Shown here: piece by piece, positions 16,871 to 27,887 of the stretch
Layout: each line of letters starts with the position of its first letter
How positions within the stretch are numbered: position 1 is the first letter of the stretch
Assembly (NCBI RefSeq): GCF_015277895.1
Contig: NZ_CP063815.1
Span: 1,612,001 to 1,676,000, forward strand
Reading direction: 5' to 3'
Length of the DNA stretch: 64,000 nucleotides
Source of the DNA: Microbacterium abyssi
GTDB lineage: Bacteria > Actinomycetota > Actinomycetes > Actinomycetales > Microbacteriaceae
Notes under the pieces: generated by a model
Told to the model about the DNA's origin: nothing
Seen by the model: only the letters and a program-made list of their open reading frames with translations
Database searches by the model: none
Position numbers and translations under genes: made by a program

Positions 16871-17485
16871 CTTCTTCGGCGCGAGCTGCTCGATGATCGC
16901 CTTGGCGACGTCCTGCATCGTGAGGCGACGGTCCATGGACGCCTTCTGGATCCAGCGGAACGCCTCCGGCTCGCTGAGGCCCATCTTCTCGTTCAGAAGC
17001 CCCTTGGCGCGATCGACGAGCTTGCGGGTCTCGAAGCGCTCGACCATGTCGGCCACCTCGGCCTCGAGAGTGATGATCTGCTCGTGGCGGGCCAGCGCGA
17101 TCTCGATCGCCGGCAGCAGGTCGTTCGGCGTGAACGGCTTGACGACGTACGCCAGGGCGCCGGCCTCGCTGGCGCGCTCGACGAGCTCCTTCTGGCTGAA
17201 TGCGGTGAGGAGGACGACCGGGGCGATGTTCGCTTTGTGCAGCCGTTCGGCGGCGCTGATGCCGTCGAGCTGCGGCATCTTCACGTCCATAATGACGAGG
17301 TCGGGGCGCAGCTCGGTGGCCAGGGCCACAGCCGTCTCGCCGTCACCGGCTTCGCCGACGACATCGAAGCCGTTGTCGCGGAGGATCTCGACGATGTCGA
17401 GTCGGATCAGCGATTCGTCTTCGGCGACGACGACGCGTCGCGGGGCGGATGCCGTGGGCTGCTCAGACTGTTCTTGCTCGGTCAC
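16868..17485 (-). CDS. pdtaR: ANTAR-domain response regulator, PdtaR type
   Basis: 205 residues. A receiver domain has acidic pocket E22/D23, phospho-acceptor D67 in VIMDVKMP and a conserved lysine in VVKPF (K116). A coiled linker follows, then a C-terminal ANTAR RNA-binding domain (RKLVDRAKGLLNEKMGLSEPEAFRWIQ). The same architecture is found in mycobacterial PdtaR (Rv1626), which is phosphorylated by the kinase PdtaS and acts on RNA terminator hairpins. No kinase gene is adjacent. The GTG start at 17485 lies 6 bases after a TAGAAT -10 box, so the mRNA is probably leaderless. Confidence 0.93.
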   Translation of the reverse strand: MTEQEQSEQPTASAPRRVVVAEDESLIRLDIVEILRDNGFDVVGEAGDGETAVALATELRPDLVIMDVKMPQLDGISAAERLHKANIAPVVLLTAFSQKELVERASEAGALAYVVKPFTPNDLLPAIEIALARHEQIITLEAEVADMVERFETRKLVDRAKGLLNEKMGLSEPEAFRWIQKASMDRRLTMQDVAKAIIEQLAPKK

Positions 17486-17491
17486 ATGACC

Positions 17492-17497
17492 ATTCTA
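17492..17497 (-). promoter_or_regulatory. -10 box of pdtaR (leaderless)
   Basis: TAGAAT on the minus strand lies 6 bases before the GTG start of the response regulator gene. No Shine-Dalgarno sequence lies between. The -35 region is GC-rich and not recognisable. Confidence 0.5.
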
Positions 17498-17587
17498 GGG
17501 GACGGCCGCTCCCCGCCCGCCGCATCCGCGCAGGTGTGGAAGGGAAGGCAGCGCACCCTGCGCTAAAGTCGAAGGCGCGACATGCGA

Positions 17588-17670
17588 GCCGGCGTGGCGG
17601 AATGGTAGACGCGGAGCACTCAAAATGCTTTGTCCGAAAGGACGTGTGGGTTCGAGTCCCACCGCCGGCA
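17588..17670 (+). tRNA. tRNA-Leu (anticodon CAA)
   Basis: Acceptor arms GCCGGCG (17588-17594) and CGCCGGC (17663-17669) pair perfectly, with discriminator A at 17670. The D-arm region GCGGAATGGTAGACGC, anticodon loop CTCAAAA (anticodon CAA), long class II variable arm GTCCGAAAGGAC and T-arm GTGGG-TTCGAGT-CCCAC are all present. CCA is not encoded. It reads UUG leucine codons. A TAAAGT -10-like box sits at 17564-17569. Confidence 0.97.
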
Positions 17671-17695
17671 CAAGACCTGGATGCCCTCGCGCGTC

Positions 17696-18244
17696 TCAGT
17701 CGCCGGCAGTGACGAGCGCCGAGAACTCCACGAGGACCTGTGGGTGCGCGAGGATGCGGAAGTGCCCCCCGGTGGCGAGTCGCACGTTGCGCGCCCCCAC
17801 GAGCTCGCTGCCCTCCGGGATGTGCGGATCGAACTCGCCGAACACCGAGACGACCCGGCCGTTCACGTCCTGATGCCGGGCGATCGCGAGGATCGAAGGA
17901 TGAACAGGTGAGAAGGCGCGCAGGGTCTGCCCCGGCATCATGCGCGCGTAGCGCGAACCGCTGAACGGCGTGGCTACGGCCAGCATGCTCGCCACGCGGC
18001 CGGCTTCCGGGCCCACCATCACCAGCTTGCCGGCCAGACCGCCCTTGCTGTGGGCCACCAGCACGACATCGCGGAGGTCGGCGGCTTCCAGGAATGCGGT
18101 GACTTCGACTGCCGCATCCGCGACGGGGCGCTGATTGCGTCTGAGCGTCTCGATCACATGCACGGGATGCCCGCGACCGTGAAGCTGCTCGATGAGCGGC
18201 TGGAGGAACTTCCACGACTCGTACACGCCGGGCAGCACCACCAC
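17696..18244 (-). CDS. Alpha/beta hydrolase family protein, start uncertain
   Basis: From GTG 18244 the protein has 182 residues. VVLVAHSKGGLAGK holds the nucleophile elbow (serine in HSKGG), preceded by VVLPGVYESWKFLQ, and GGHFRIL near the C-terminus carries the probable catalytic histidine. The same frame stays open upstream to about 18370 and reads as a plausible extra N-terminus, VRAVRHASWWLLDYAYAA. It contains no ATG, GTG or TTG before the pyk terminator, so the true start is unclear. There is no ribosome-binding site at 18244. Substrate unknown; a lipase or esterase-like role is possible. Confidence 0.75.
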   Translation of the reverse strand: MVVLPGVYESWKFLQPLIEQLHGRGHPVHVIETLRRNQRPVADAAVEVTAFLEAADLRDVVLVAHSKGGLAGKLVMVGPEAGRVASMLAVATPFSGSRYARMMPGQTLRAFSPVHPSILAIARHQDVNGRVVSVFGEFDPHIPEGSELVGARNVRLATGGHFRILAHPQVLVEFSALVTAGD

Positions 18245-18370
18245 CGGTGCGCGGTCGCCCGAGGCGAACGACCGTGGATCGGTTCGATTGAAGATCGCCC
18301 TGAGCTGCCAGCGTGCGGCGTAGGCGTAGTCCAGCAGCCACCACGACGCGTGCCGGACCGCACGTACGAC

Positions 18371-18400
18371 GGAGGGGCGAAGCCGCAGCCCCGCCCCTCC
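18371..18400 (-). terminator. Terminator after pyk
   Basis: GGAGGGGCG and CGCCCCTCC form a 9-base stem around a 12-base loop, 15 bases after the pyruvate kinase stop codon. There is no T-run. It should separate pyk from the hydrolase gene. Confidence 0.7.
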
Positions 18401-18414
18401 GTGCGCATGTCCGG

Positions 18415-19863
18415 TCAGGCGCCCGCCTTGTAGATCGGCGCCGCTCCGTTCACGGCATCCCCGACCTTGTGGACGCGGATGTCGTTGGTGGAGCCGACGA
18501 TTCCGGGAGGCGATCCGGAGATCACGACGACCTTGTCACCCTCGACCGCGAGATCGTTGTCGAGCAGGTACTCGTCGACCTGGTGGTACATCAGGTCTGT
18601 GTGCTGGACCATCTCGACCAGCGTGGAGCGGATGCCCCAGGTCAGTGCCATACGGCGTCTGATGCTCGGCTCCGGAGTGAAGGCCAGCATCGGGATGCGC
18701 GAGCGCAGGCGCGACAGGCGTCGAGCGGAATCGCCGGACTGCGTGAACACGCAGAGGTACTTCGCGTCGACGAACTCGGCGACTTCGAGAGCCGCCAGCG
18801 TGATCGCCCCGCCCTGCGTGCGCGGTTTGGTGGTCAGCGGTGCGATCCGCTCCAGGCCGTGCTCCTCAGTGGACTCCACGATGCGCGCCATGGTCTCTAC
18901 GACGACGATCGGGTACTCCCCCACGCTGGTCTCGCCGGAGAGCATCACGGCGTCGGCGCCGTCGAGGACCGCGTTGGCGACGTCCGAGGTCTCTGCGCGG
19001 GTCGGCACGGGGCTCGAGATCATCGACTCGAGCATCTGCGTCGCGACGATCACGGGCTTGGCGTTGCGGCGGGCGAGCTCGACGGCGCGCTTCTGCACGA
19101 TCGGCACGGCTTCCAGAGGCAGCTCGACGCCCAGGTCGCCGCGGGCGACCATGATGCCGTCGAACGCGTCCACGATCTCCTCGAGTGCGTCGACGGCCTG
19201 CGGCTTCTCGATCTTGGCGATGACGGGAACCTTGACGCCCTCTTCCGCCATGATCTCGTGCACCCGCTCGACGTCGGCGGCGTTGCGCACGAACGACAGG
19301 GCGATGATGTCGGCACCTGTGCGCAGACCCCAGCGGAGGTCGGCTTCGTCCTTCTCGCTCAGAGCCGGCACGTTCACGGCCACCCCGGGCAGGTTGATGC
19401 CCTTGTTGTTGGACACGGCGCCCGCCACGATCACCTTGGTGGTGACGACCGTTCCGTCAGTCTCGACGACCTCGACGCGGACCTTGCCGTCGTCGATGAG
19501 GAGGAAGTCACCGGGCTTGACGTCCTGCGGCAGGCCCTTGAACGTCGTGCCGCAGATCTCGCGGTTGCCGACGATGTCTTCCGTCGTGATCTTGAAGATG
19601 TCGCCCTCGGCGAGCTCGTACGGGCCCGCCTCGAACTTGCCGAGCCGGATCTTCGGACCCTGCAGGTCTACGAGCACGGCGACCGCGCGGCCGGCGTCGT
19701 CCGCGGCGCGGCGGACGTTGGCGTAGTTGGCGTCGTGGACGGAGTAGTCACCGTGGCTGAGGTTCAGCCGAGCGACGTCCACCCCCGCATCGATGATGGC
19801 TCGGACGTTCTCATAACTCGACGTTGCCGGGCCCAGCGTGGCGACTATTTTCGCGCGTCTCAA
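18415..19863 (-). CDS. pyk: Pyruvate kinase
   Basis: 482 residues. It converts phosphoenolpyruvate and ADP to pyruvate and ATP, the last step of glycolysis. RRAKIVATLGPATSS opens the protein, followed by LNLSHGDY, the Mg-binding AKIEKPQAVDALEEI, MVARGDLGVELP and MLSGETSVGEYP. I choose TTG 19863 because GGAG lies 6 bases before it and homologues begin MRRAKIVATLGP. The open frame extends upstream into gltD but has no other good start. The 56-base gap to gltD holds a weak hairpin (19899-19916). Confidence 0.96.
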   Translation of the reverse strand: MRRAKIVATLGPATSSYENVRAIIDAGVDVARLNLSHGDYSVHDANYANVRRAADDAGRAVAVLVDLQGPKIRLGKFEAGPYELAEGDIFKITTEDIVGNREICGTTFKGLPQDVKPGDFLLIDDGKVRVEVVETDGTVVTTKVIVAGAVSNNKGINLPGVAVNVPALSEKDEADLRWGLRTGADIIALSFVRNAADVERVHEIMAEEGVKVPVIAKIEKPQAVDALEEIVDAFDGIMVARGDLGVELPLEAVPIVQKRAVELARRNAKPVIVATQMLESMISSPVPTRAETSDVANAVLDGADAVMLSGETSVGEYPIVVVETMARIVESTEEHGLERIAPLTTKPRTQGGAITLAALEVAEFVDAKYLCVFTQSGDSARRLSRLRSRIPMLAFTPEPSIRRRMALTWGIRSTLVEMVQHTDLMYHQVDEYLLDNDLAVEGDKVVVISGSPPGIVGSTNDIRVHKVGDAVNGAAPIYKAGA

Positions 19864-19919
19864 CAGATACTCCAGGGTAAGAGGTCGGGGGAATTGGTGG
19901 CGACGGTGCCTTCGCCAGC

Positions 19920-21386
19920 CTACGCGGGCTGCAGGCCGATTGCGACATCCGTGGGTGCCACCGGCGCGGGGAGCACCGTGGTTCCCATCAGGTGCCGGTC
20001 GACGGCGGCAGCCGCCGCGCGCCCCTCTGCGATCGCCCACACGATGAGCGACTGACCGCGCCCGGCATCCCCTGCGACGAACACGCCGGGAACGGTCGTC
20101 TCATATGCGTCATCGCGACGGAACGCGCCGCGATCCGCGATCTCGGGCCGCACGTCGTCGGTGAAGCTCTCGGTCTCCGGGCCGGTGAAGCCCATCGCGA
20201 TGAGCACCAGGTCCGCAGGGATCTCGCGCTCAGTGCCGCTCTTGGGCACGCGGCGGCCATCGACGTACTCGGTCTCGGCGACGCGCAGCGCTCGCACCTC
20301 GCCGGCCGCGTTCGCGAGGAACTCGACGGTCGACGCCAGGTACTGGCGCTCACCGCCCTCCTCGTGCGCGGACTGCACCTCGAAGACGGTCGGCATCATG
20401 GGCCAGGGCTGGTGCTCCGGACGCTGGTCGCCAGGCTGCGTGCCGATCGCGAGGTTCGTCACGCTCAGTGCGCCCTGTCGGTGGGCGGTGCCGATGCAGT
20501 CGGCTCCGGTGTCGCCGCCGCCGATGACGATGACGTGCTTGCCCTCCGCGGTGATCTGGTTCGGCACGGCATCTCCCGCGACCGCCCTGTTGGACTCCAC
20601 GAGGTACTCCATCGCGAAGTGCACGCCGTCGAGGTCGCGTCCGGGGATCGAGAGGTCGCGCGGCACCGTCGAGCCGGTGGCGAGGACGACCGCGTCGTAG
20701 CGCGCGCGCAGATCGGCCCAGCTGATGTCCTTGCCGATCTCCACGCCGGCACGGAACCGTGTTCCCTCCTCCTGCATCTGACGCAGGCGGGACTCGAGCT
20801 GGTTCTTCTCCATCTTGAAGTCCGGGATGCCGTAGCGCAGCAGCCCGCCGATGCGGTCATCGCGCTCGAACACGGCCACGGTGTGCCCTGCACGGCTGAG
20901 CTGCTGTGCTGCGGCGAGACCGGCAGGACCGGACCCGACGACGGCGACGGTCTTGCCTGTCAGCCGCTCCGGCGGCTGTGGCTCGACCCAGCCCCTCGCG
21001 AAGGCCTCGTCGATGATCGACACCTCGACCTGCTTGATGGTCACTGCGGGCTGGTTGATGCCCAGCACGCACGCGCTCTCGCACGGCGCAGGGCACAGTC
21101 GGCCGGTGAACTCGGGGAAGTTGTTCGTCGCGTGCAGGCGCTCGATGGCCGAGCGGTCCTCGCCGCGCCACGTGAGGTCGTTCCACTCCGGGATCAGGTT
21201 GCCGAGCGGGCAGCCCTGGTGGCAGAACGGCACACCGCAGTCCATGCAGCGCCCCGCCTGGCGGCGCAGCACGTTCTTGTCGCCGGGCTCATAGACTTCT
21301 TTCCAGTCCATGATGCGCACGGGAACCGGGCGGCGCGCGGGGAGCTCGCGCTCCGTCACCTTCAGAAAGCCCTTGGGGTCAGCCAC
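19920..21386 (-). CDS. gltD: Glutamate synthase (NADPH) small subunit
   Basis: 488 residues. It passes electrons from NADPH to the large subunit, which makes glutamate from glutamine and 2-oxoglutarate. The N-terminal cysteines C47, C50, C55 and C59 ([14 protein letters not shown]) with a later set ([13 protein letters not shown]) bind two iron-sulfur clusters. [15 protein letters not shown] binds FAD and [13 protein letters not shown] binds NADPH. GTG 21386 overlaps the gltB stop by 8 bases, so the two subunits are translationally coupled. Confidence 0.97.
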   Translation of the reverse strand: MADPKGFLKVTERELPARRPVPVRIMDWKEVYEPGDKNVLRRQAGRCMDCGVPFCHQGCPLGNLIPEWNDLTWRGEDRSAIERLHATNNFPEFTGRLCPAPCESACVLGINQPAVTIKQVEVSIIDEAFARGWVEPQPPERLTGKTVAVVGSGPAGLAAAQQLSRAGHTVAVFERDDRIGGLLRYGIPDFKMEKNQLESRLRQMQEEGTRFRAGVEIGKDISWADLRARYDAVVLATGSTVPRDLSIPGRDLDGVHFAMEYLVESNRAVAGDAVPNQITAEGKHVIVIGGGDTGADCIGTAHRQGALSVTNLAIGTQPGDQRPEHQPWPMMPTVFEVQSAHEEGGERQYLASTVEFLANAAGEVRALRVAETEYVDGRRVPKSGTEREIPADLVLIAMGFTGPETESFTDDVRPEIADRGAFRRDDAYETTVPGVFVAGDAGRGQSLIVWAIAEGRAAAAAVDRHLMGTTVLPAPVAPTDVAIGLQPA

Positions 21387-24300
21387 CGGTCACCTCCAGG
21401 ATGCGGTTCCAGACGGCGTCGCCGTCGGGATCGATGCCGGAGGCCTCCGCCTCCTGGCGCATGGTCTGCACTGCCGCGAAGTCACGAGGCAGCACTTTCA
21501 CGAACTCTGTTGCGACGGATTCGAAGTCCGCCAGCATCCGTGTCGCGAGCGGTGAATCGGTGCGCTCGACATGCTCGACCAGCAGGCTCCGCAGCACTTC
21601 GAGATCGGCCCTGTCCAGTGCCTCCAGGCGCAGCTCTCCGCTCTCCCGGGACTGCTGGTTCACGCTGTCTGTCGACAGCGCGTGGACGTAGGCGATGCCA
21701 CCGGACATTCCGGCCCCGAGGTTTCGTCCCGTCGTTCCGAGGATCACGGCGAGACCGCCGGTCATGTACTCGAGCGCGTGGTCGCCCACGCCCTCGACTA
21801 CTGCTGTCGCGCCGGAGTTGCGCACCAGGAACCGCTCGCCGACGACGCCCGAGATGAACATCGAGCCGGACGTCGCCCCGTAGCCGATCACGTTGCCGGC
21901 GATGACGTTCTCATGCGGGGCGATGGTGGCAGCGCGCGGGGGGCGCACGACGACGTCGCCTCCGGAGAGGCCCTTGCCGACGTAGTCGTTCGCGTCTCCC
22001 TCCAGCCGCAGCATGATGCCGGCCGGCAGGAAGGCGCCGAGCGACTGCCCGGCGGTGCCGTGCAGGATGACGTCGATCGTCTCTCGCGCGAGTCCCTCAG
22101 CACCGAAACGGGAGGTGACCTCGTGGCCGAGCATCGTGCCGACCGCGCGTTCGGTGTTGCGGATCGGCAGTTCGATGACCACCGGCGCCCGCTCCTGCAG
22201 CGCGTCCTGCGCCATCCGGATGAGCTGCACGTCGAAGTGCTCGTCGAGCTCGTGGTCCTGAGCGCGCGCGTGGCGGCGCGGCTCGGATGCCGGGAACACG
22301 GGCCCCTCGAGGATCGGCGTCAGGTCGAGCCCGTGCGCCTTCCAGTGCTCGATGGCGGCATTCGCCTCGATGAGGTCGGCGCGGCCGATGATCTCGTCGA
22401 GGGAGCGGAAGCCGAGCTCGGCGAGCAGCTCGCGCACCTCTTCGGCGATGAACTCCATGAAATTGACGACGAACTCCGGCTTGCCGGTGAACCGCTCGCG
22501 CAGCGCAGGGTTCTGGGTCGCGACGCCGACGGGGCACGTATCGAGATGGCACACGCGCATCATGATGCAGCCGCTGACGACGAGCGGAGCCGTCGCGAAC
22601 CCGAATTCCTCAGCACCCAGCAGCGCGCCGATGATGACGTCGCGGCCGGTCTTGAGCTGACCGTCGACCTGCACGACGACGCGATCGCGCATGCCGTTGA
22701 GCATGAGAGTCTGCTGCGTCTCGGCCAACCCGAGCTCCCACGGGGTGCCGGCGTGCTTGAGCGAGTTCATCGGGCTCGCGCCGGTGCCGCCGTCGTGACC
22801 GGAGACCAGGATGACGTCGCTGAGCGCCTTGGCGACACCAGCGGAGACCGCGCCGATGCCGGACTGGCTGACCAGCTTGGTGTGGATGCGGGCGTTCGGG
22901 TTCGCGCGCTTGAGGTCGAAGATGAGCTGCTTGAGGTCTTCGATCGAGTAGATGTCGTGGTGCGGCGGTGGGGAGATGAGCCCGACGCCGGCGGTCGCGT
23001 GACGCGTGCGCGCCACCCACGGGTACACCTTGGTCGGCGGCAGCTGACCGCCCTCGCCGGGCTTGGCGCCCTGCGCGAGTTTGATCTGTATGTCGTCGGA
23101 TTCGGTCAGGTACAGGCTGGTGACCCCGAACCGCCCCGAGGCGACCTGCTTGATGGCACTCCGGCGCTCCGGGTCGAGGAGGCGGTCGACGTCTTCGCCG
23201 CCCTCCCCCGTGTTCGACTTGCCGCCGATGCGGTTCATCGCGATCGCCAGCGTCTCGTGCGCCTCGCGCGAGATGGAGCCGTAGCTCATCGCGCCGGTCG
23301 AGAAGCGCTTGACGATCGCGCTGACCGGCTCGACCTCGTCGATCGGCACGGGCGGGCGGATGCCGGTGCGCAGGCCGAACAGTCCGCGCAGCGTCTTGAG
23401 CTCGGCGGCCTGATCGTCGACGAGCTTGGTGTACTCGCGGAAGATGTCGTAGCGCCGTGTCCGCGTGGAGTGCTGCAGCCGGAACACCGTGTCGGGATTG
23501 AACAGGTGCGGAGACCCGTCGCGTCGCCACTGGTACTCGCCGCCGGTCCACAGCCGCTCATGGGCGCGGGCTGCGGCATCCTCGGGGTAGGCGTAGTCGT
23601 GTCGCGCCTGGTTCTCGGCGAAGACGTCCTCGATGCCCATGCCGCCGAGCTTCGTCTCGGTGCCGGTGAAGTACGCGTCGACGAACTCCTGGCTGAGGCC
23701 GATCGCCTCGAACACCTGAGCGCCCGCATAGGAGGACACGGTCGAGATGCCCATCTTCGACATGATCTTCAGCACGCCCTTGCCGAGCGCGTAGATCAGA
23801 TTGCGGACGGCTTTCTCCGGAGGGATCCCGGCGATGAAGCCGGTGCGCACCAGGTGCTCGACGGTCTCCATCGCGAGGTACGGGTTGACCGCCGAGGCTC
23901 CGTAGCCGATCAGCGTCGCGACGTGGTGCACTTCGCGCACGTCGCCTGCTTCGACCAGCAGACCGACCTTCATGCGGTTCTGACGGCGGATGAGGTGGTG
24001 GTGGATCGCCGAGACCATGAGCAGCGACGGGATCGGGACGAGATCCTTGTTCGAGTCGCGGTCGGACAGGATGATGAACTCGGCGCCGCCCTCGATCGCA
24101 GCGTCCACCTCGGCGCACATCTCGGTGAGACGCTCCTGCATCGTGTGGTCGCCGGCGTCGAAGTGGTACAGGCCGCTGATCGTGACCGCGGAGCGGCCGG
24201 GCAGAGCCCTGTCGATGTAGCGGATCTTGGCGAGCTCGTCATTGTCGATAACCGGGAAGTCGACCGACACCGTGCGGGTGTGCTCCGGGCCCCAGCTGAG

Positions 24301-25950
24301 CAGATTGCGCTCGGGGCCGAGGGACGAGCGCAGGCTGGTGACGACCTCTTCGCGGATGGAGTCCAGCGGTGGGTTGGTGACCTGGGCGAACTGCTGGGTG
24401 AAGTAGTCGAACAGCAGCCGCGGACGCTCGCTGAGAACGGCGATCGGAGTGTCCGATCCCATGGCGCCCAGCGGCTCGGCGCCGGTCTGCCCCATCGGGG
24501 TGAGCAGCAGCCGCACCTCCTCTTCGGTGTACCCGAAGGTGCGCTGGCGGCGCGTGATGGATGCCGGCGGATGCACGATGTGCTCGCGCTCGGGAAGATC
24601 CGCCAGCCGCACAGCACCCTCATCGAGCCACTGCTGCCACGGGTGCAGAGTCGCGAGCTCGTGCTTGATCTCCTCGTCCTCGACGATCCGGCGCGCGGCC
24701 GTGTCGACGAGGAACATCTTGCCCGGCTGCAGGCGGCCGCGCCGCTTGATGCGCTCGGGCTCGAACTCCAGCACACCGGTCTCCGAGCCGATGACGACCA
24801 GGCCGTCGGTGGTCTCGGTCCATCGTCCGGGACGCAGTCCGTTGCGGTCGAGCGTCGCGCCGACGTGCGTGCCGTCGGTGAAGATGAGCGCGGCGGGGCC
24901 GTCCCACGGCTCCATCTGGTTCGAGTGGTACTCGTAGAACGCGCGCAGCTCGGGTGAGATGTCGGTCTGCTTCTCGTAAGCCTCGGGGACCATCATCATG
25001 ATCGCGTGCGGCAGGCTGCGACCGGTGAGCGTCAGCAGCTCGAGCACCTCGTCGAAGGACGCCGAATCGCTCGCGCCGGGCGTGCAGATGGGCAGCAGCG
25101 GGCGTACGTCGCCGAGCAGCTCGGACTCGAGCTGCGACTGGCGTGCGCGCATCCAGTTGCGGTTGCCGCCGACGGTGTTGATCTCGCCGTTGTGCGCCAG
25201 CATGCGCAGGGGCTGCGCGAGCGGCCACGACGGGAACGTGTTGGTCGAGTAGCGGGAGTGCACGACCGCGAGCTCGGAGGCGAAGCGCTCGTCCTGGAGG
25301 TCGGGGTAGAACGGCTCGAGCTGCAGCGTGGTGACCATTCCCTTGTAGCCGAGCGTGCGGCTGGACAGCGAGACGAAGTAGGCGCCGAGCTCGTGGCCGG
25401 CGCGCTTGCGCAGACGGTAGGCGACGCGGTCGAGCGCGATCCCGGAGAGGCGGCGGTCGGACCCTGCCGGGGACCGCACGAACAACTGCTCGAACGCGGG
25501 GCGGGCCTCATCGGCGAGCTTGCCGAGGTTCTCGTTCGCGGTGGGGACGACGCGCCATCCGAGGACCTCCAGGCCCTCCTCGCGGGCGATCTTCTCGACC
25601 CCGGCCTTCTGGGTGCGGCGTTCGGTGGCCTGCAGCGGGAGGAAGGCGAGCCCGGCGGCGTACTCGCCGGCATCGGGCAGTTCGAAGTCTGTGACTTCAC
25701 GCAGGAATGCGTCGGGCATCTGGGTGAGGATGCCGGCCCCGTCACCGGTGCCGGCGTCGGAGCCGATCGCACCGCGGTGCTCGAGGTTGCGCAGCGCTTG
25801 AAGCGCCAGCGCGATGATGTCGTGTCCTGCGGTTCCACGCAGGGTGGCGACCATGGCCAGGCCGCAGGCATCCTTTTCGAATGCCGGATTGTACAGCCCC
25901 TGCTTCGGGGGGTAGGCGCCGGAGGCACCGTAAGGAGGCTGGAAGTACAT
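21379..25950 (-). CDS. gltB: Glutamate synthase large subunit
   Basis: 1523 residues, full length. The glutamine amidotransferase domain begins after a short propeptide ending before C29 ([12 protein letters not shown]). Then come the central domain, the FMN-binding synthase domain ([31 protein letters not shown]) with iron-sulfur cysteines in [13 protein letters not shown], and the C-terminal beta-helix ([18 protein letters not shown]). It makes two glutamates from glutamine and 2-oxoglutarate. The gene follows lgt after an 88-base spacer and has GAGGGCGG before its ATG. Confidence 0.98.
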   Translation of the reverse strand: MYFQPPYGASGAYPPKQGLYNPAFEKDACGLAMVATLRGTAGHDIIALALQALRNLEHRGAIGSDAGTGDGAGILTQMPDAFLREVTDFELPDAGEYAAGLAFLPLQATERRTQKAGVEKIAREEGLEVLGWRVVPTANENLGKLADEARPAFEQLFVRSPAGSDRRLSGIALDRVAYRLRKRAGHELGAYFVSLSSRTLGYKGMVTTLQLEPFYPDLQDERFASELAVVHSRYSTNTFPSWPLAQPLRMLAHNGEINTVGGNRNWMRARQSQLESELLGDVRPLLPICTPGASDSASFDEVLELLTLTGRSLPHAIMMMVPEAYEKQTDISPELRAFYEYHSNQMEPWDGPAALIFTDGTHVGATLDRNGLRPGRWTETTDGLVVIGSETGVLEFEPERIKRRGRLQPGKMFLVDTAARRIVEDEEIKHELATLHPWQQWLDEGAVRLADLPEREHIVHPPASITRRQRTFGYTEEEVRLLLTPMGQTGAEPLGAMGSDTPIAVLSERPRLLFDYFTQQFAQVTNPPLDSIREEVVTSLRSSLGPERNLLSWGPEHTRTVSVDFPVIDNDELAKIRYIDRALPGRSAVTISGLYHFDAGDHTMQERLTEMCAEVDAAIEGGAEFIILSDRDSNKDLVPIPSLLMVSAIHHHLIRRQNRMKVGLLVEAGDVREVHHVATLIGYGASAVNPYLAMETVEHLVRTGFIAGIPPEKAVRNLIYALGKGVLKIMSKMGISTVSSYAGAQVFEAIGLSQEFVDAYFTGTETKLGGMGIEDVFAENQARHDYAYPEDAAARAHERLWTGGEYQWRRDGSPHLFNPDTVFRLQHSTRTRRYDIFREYTKLVDDQAAELKTLRGLFGLRTGIRPPVPIDEVEPVSAIVKRFSTGAMSYGSISREAHETLAIAMNRIGGKSNTGEGGEDVDRLLDPERRSAIKQVASGRFGVTSLYLTESDDIQIKLAQGAKPGEGGQLPPTKVYPWVARTRHATAGVGLISPPPHHDIYSIEDLKQLIFDLKRANPNARIHTKLVSQSGIGAVSAGVAKALSDVILVSGHDGGTGASPMNSLKHAGTPWELGLAETQQTLMLNGMRDRVVVQVDGQLKTGRDVIIGALLGAEEFGFATAPLVVSGCIMMRVCHLDTCPVGVATQNPALRERFTGKPEFVVNFMEFIAEEVRELLAELGFRSLDEIIGRADLIEANAAIEHWKAHGLDLTPILEGPVFPASEPRRHARAQDHELDEHFDVQLIRMAQDALQERAPVVIELPIRNTERAVGTMLGHEVTSRFGAEGLARETIDVILHGTAGQSLGAFLPAGIMLRLEGDANDYVGKGLSGGDVVVRPPRAATIAPHENVIAGNVIGYGATSGSMFISGVVGERFLVRNSGATAVVEGVGDHALEYMTGGLAVILGTTGRNLGAGMSGGIAYVHALSTDSVNQQSRESGELRLEALDRADLEVLRSLLVEHVERTDSPLATRMLADFESVATEFVKVLPRDFAAVQTMRQEAEASGIDPDGDAVWNRILEVTGG

Positions 25951-26038
25951 CGAATACCGCCCTCAGGTAATCAGGTGACACCGGGGACGTCGTCGGCCCG
26001 CTCGTTCAGTGCAATGGATTCCTCACTCGACGAGGAGG

Positions 26039-27073
26039 TTATCGGGAACTGTCCTCGCTCCTGGGAGCAGTGCTTGTGGCGGTGGCTCCAACGGTGACTT
26101 CGGTCGGAGGCTCGCTCACGTCGACGAAGTCATCGAGATCGTTCTGCGATTGTACCCCAGCGTCCGCATCCTCCCGGCCCCGCCCGGGCATGTACGGCGA
26201 CGGCTCTGTTCCGGGGTGCCGCCGCGTCTGCACGATGAGGATCACGATGCCGACGACGACGCCGATGATCGCTGCCCATACGTTGCTGCGCAGACCCAGG
26301 ATGATCTCGCTCGGGTCGATGCGGATGGACTCCCACACGATGCGTCCTGCGCTGTACCAGATCAGGTAGATCGCGAACAGCTTGCCCCACTGCAGCCGCA
26401 GGCGCTTGCCGATCCAGAGCAGGACGATCACGCCGAGTCCGTTCCAGATGACCTCGTAGAGGAACGTGGGGTGGAACAGCGTGCCCTCGGCGAGGCCGGG
26501 AGGGAACGCCACGTTGTCGGATTCGATCTCCAGTCCCCACGGCAGGTCGGTGGGAAGGCCGAACAGCTCGTGGTTGAACCAGTTGCCGAAGCGGCCCATG
26601 GCTTGTGCCAGCAGCAGGCCGGGCGCGAGTGCATCAGCGAACGTCCAGAACCGGATGCCCGTCCACCGGCACCCCAGATAGGCGCCGACGGCGCCGCCGA
26701 TGAGCGCGCCGAAGATGGCGATGCCGCCCTCCCAGATCGCCCAGACCGAGCCCGGCTCGAACGGGTTCCAGGTGTTCTTCCCCTCGCCGAAGTAGAAGTT
26801 CGGGTGGGTGAGCACATGGAAGATGCGCGCGCCGATGATCGCGAGCGGCACGGCGAGGATCGCGATGTCGATCACGACCCAGGGCTCCGCTCCGCGCCTG
26901 GTGAGGCGGTGATTCGTGAGCAGGGTGGCGGCGATGATTCCCGCGATGATGCACAGCGCGTAGTAGTGGATACGCAGGTTGAAATCGAAGATCGGGATGT
27001 CGAAGTAGCTGACCTCGGGGCTCGGGATGCTGGTGAGCACGCCGTTGAGGGCGCTGTGGAACGCGAGGGACAT
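26039..27073 (-). CDS. lgt: Prolipoprotein diacylglyceryl transferase
   Basis: 344 residues. This membrane enzyme moves diacylglycerol from phosphatidylglycerol to the lipobox cysteine of prolipoproteins. About seven membrane segments and the signature GRFGNWFNHELFGLP are present, with RIHYYALCI near the N-terminus holding the conserved H-Y pair and an essential Arg in YSAGRIVWE. The last 60 or so residues are a polar, acidic Ser/Thr/Pro-rich tail beyond the catalytic core, common in actinobacterial Lgt. It starts 10 bases after the trpA stop, as in mycobacteria where lgt also follows trpA. Confidence 0.96.
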   Translation of the reverse strand: MSLAFHSALNGVLTSIPSPEVSYFDIPIFDFNLRIHYYALCIIAGIIAATLLTNHRLTRRGAEPWVVIDIAILAVPLAIIGARIFHVLTHPNFYFGEGKNTWNPFEPGSVWAIWEGGIAIFGALIGGAVGAYLGCRWTGIRFWTFADALAPGLLLAQAMGRFGNWFNHELFGLPTDLPWGLEIESDNVAFPPGLAEGTLFHPTFLYEVIWNGLGVIVLLWIGKRLRLQWGKLFAIYLIWYSAGRIVWESIRIDPSEIILGLRSNVWAAIIGVVVGIVILIVQTRRHPGTEPSPYMPGRGREDADAGVQSQNDLDDFVDVSEPPTEVTVGATATSTAPRSEDSSR

Positions 27074-27083
27074 GAGTGCGATT

Positions 27084-27887
27084 CTAGTTCTCGTGTGAGC
27101 GGACTGCAGACGGCGTGCCTGCAGCGAGGTTCCTGGTGACGTCGGCGAGGGCGGGAAGTCCGCCGTCGCCGAGTGCGCGCACCAGAGCGGTGCCGACGAT
27201 CGCGCCGTCCGCGTAGTCGATGACGCCCGCGATCTGGTCGGCGGTGGAGATGCCGATGCCGACGCAGGCGTTCTGCGCGCCGTGTTCGCGCAGACGCGCC
27301 ACGAGCGTGCGCGCGGCCTGATCGAGCGAGGCGCGCTCCCCCGTGATGCCCATCGTCGAGACGGTGTAGACGAAGCCGGTCGAGGACTTCACGACCAGCT
27401 CGAGACGTTCGTCGGTCGACGACGGTGCCGCGAGGAAGATCCGGTCGAGCCCGGTGCGCTCGCTGGCGGCGATCCACTCCGCCGCGGCATCCGGCGTGAT
27501 GTCGGGGGTGATGAGACCTGCGCCACCGGCGGCGAGCAGGTCGTCGGCGTAGCGGTCGACGCCGTACTGCATCACCGGGTTCCAGTACGTCATCACGACC
27601 ACGGGGACGTCGGTGGCGGCGGTGATCTCGCGCACCGCGGTGAACAGGTCGCGCATCCTGAACCCGTTCGCCAGCGCGGCCTGGGTGGCCTGCTGGATGA
27701 CGAGTCCGTCCATCACAGGGTCGCTGTAGGGCGGGCCCAGCTCGATGATGTCGACGCCGTTCTCGGCGAGCGTGATGGCCGCCTTGATGCTGGTCTCAAG
27801 GTCTGGGAAGCCGACGGGGAGATAGCCGATGAAGGCTCCTCGCCCGGCATCCTTGGCCGACTCGATGGCGGCTTCGACGCGGCTCAT
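27084..27887 (-). CDS. trpA: Tryptophan synthase alpha chain
   Basis: 267 residues, TIM barrel. It cleaves indole-3-glycerol phosphate to indole and glyceraldehyde 3-phosphate. [17 protein letters not shown] holds the catalytic glutamate, [12 protein letters not shown] and [15 protein letters not shown] the phosphate-binding region. Start at ATG 27887, in an ATGA overlap with trpB; the longer open frame upstream lies inside trpB. Partner of TrpB in the alpha2-beta2 complex. Confidence 0.96.
   Translation of the reverse strand: MSRVEAAIESAKDAGRGAFIGYLPVGFPDLETSIKAAITLAENGVDIIELGPPYSDPVMDGLVIQQATQAALANGFRMRDLFTAVREITAATDVPVVVMTYWNPVMQYGVDRYADDLLAAGGAGLITPDITPDAAAEWIAASERTGLDRIFLAAPSSTDERLELVVKSSTGFVYTVSTMGITGERASLDQAARTLVARLREHGAQNACVGIGISTADQIAGVIDYADGAIVGTALVRALGDGGLPALADVTRNLAAGTPSAVRSHEN

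Noticed and set aside
21571..24957. Open frame of 1128 codons on the plus strand opposite gltB
   Set aside because: It is the antisense of a certain gltB gene. Long antisense frames are normal at this GC level. The protein is rich in Arg, Asp, Val and Leu without domains.
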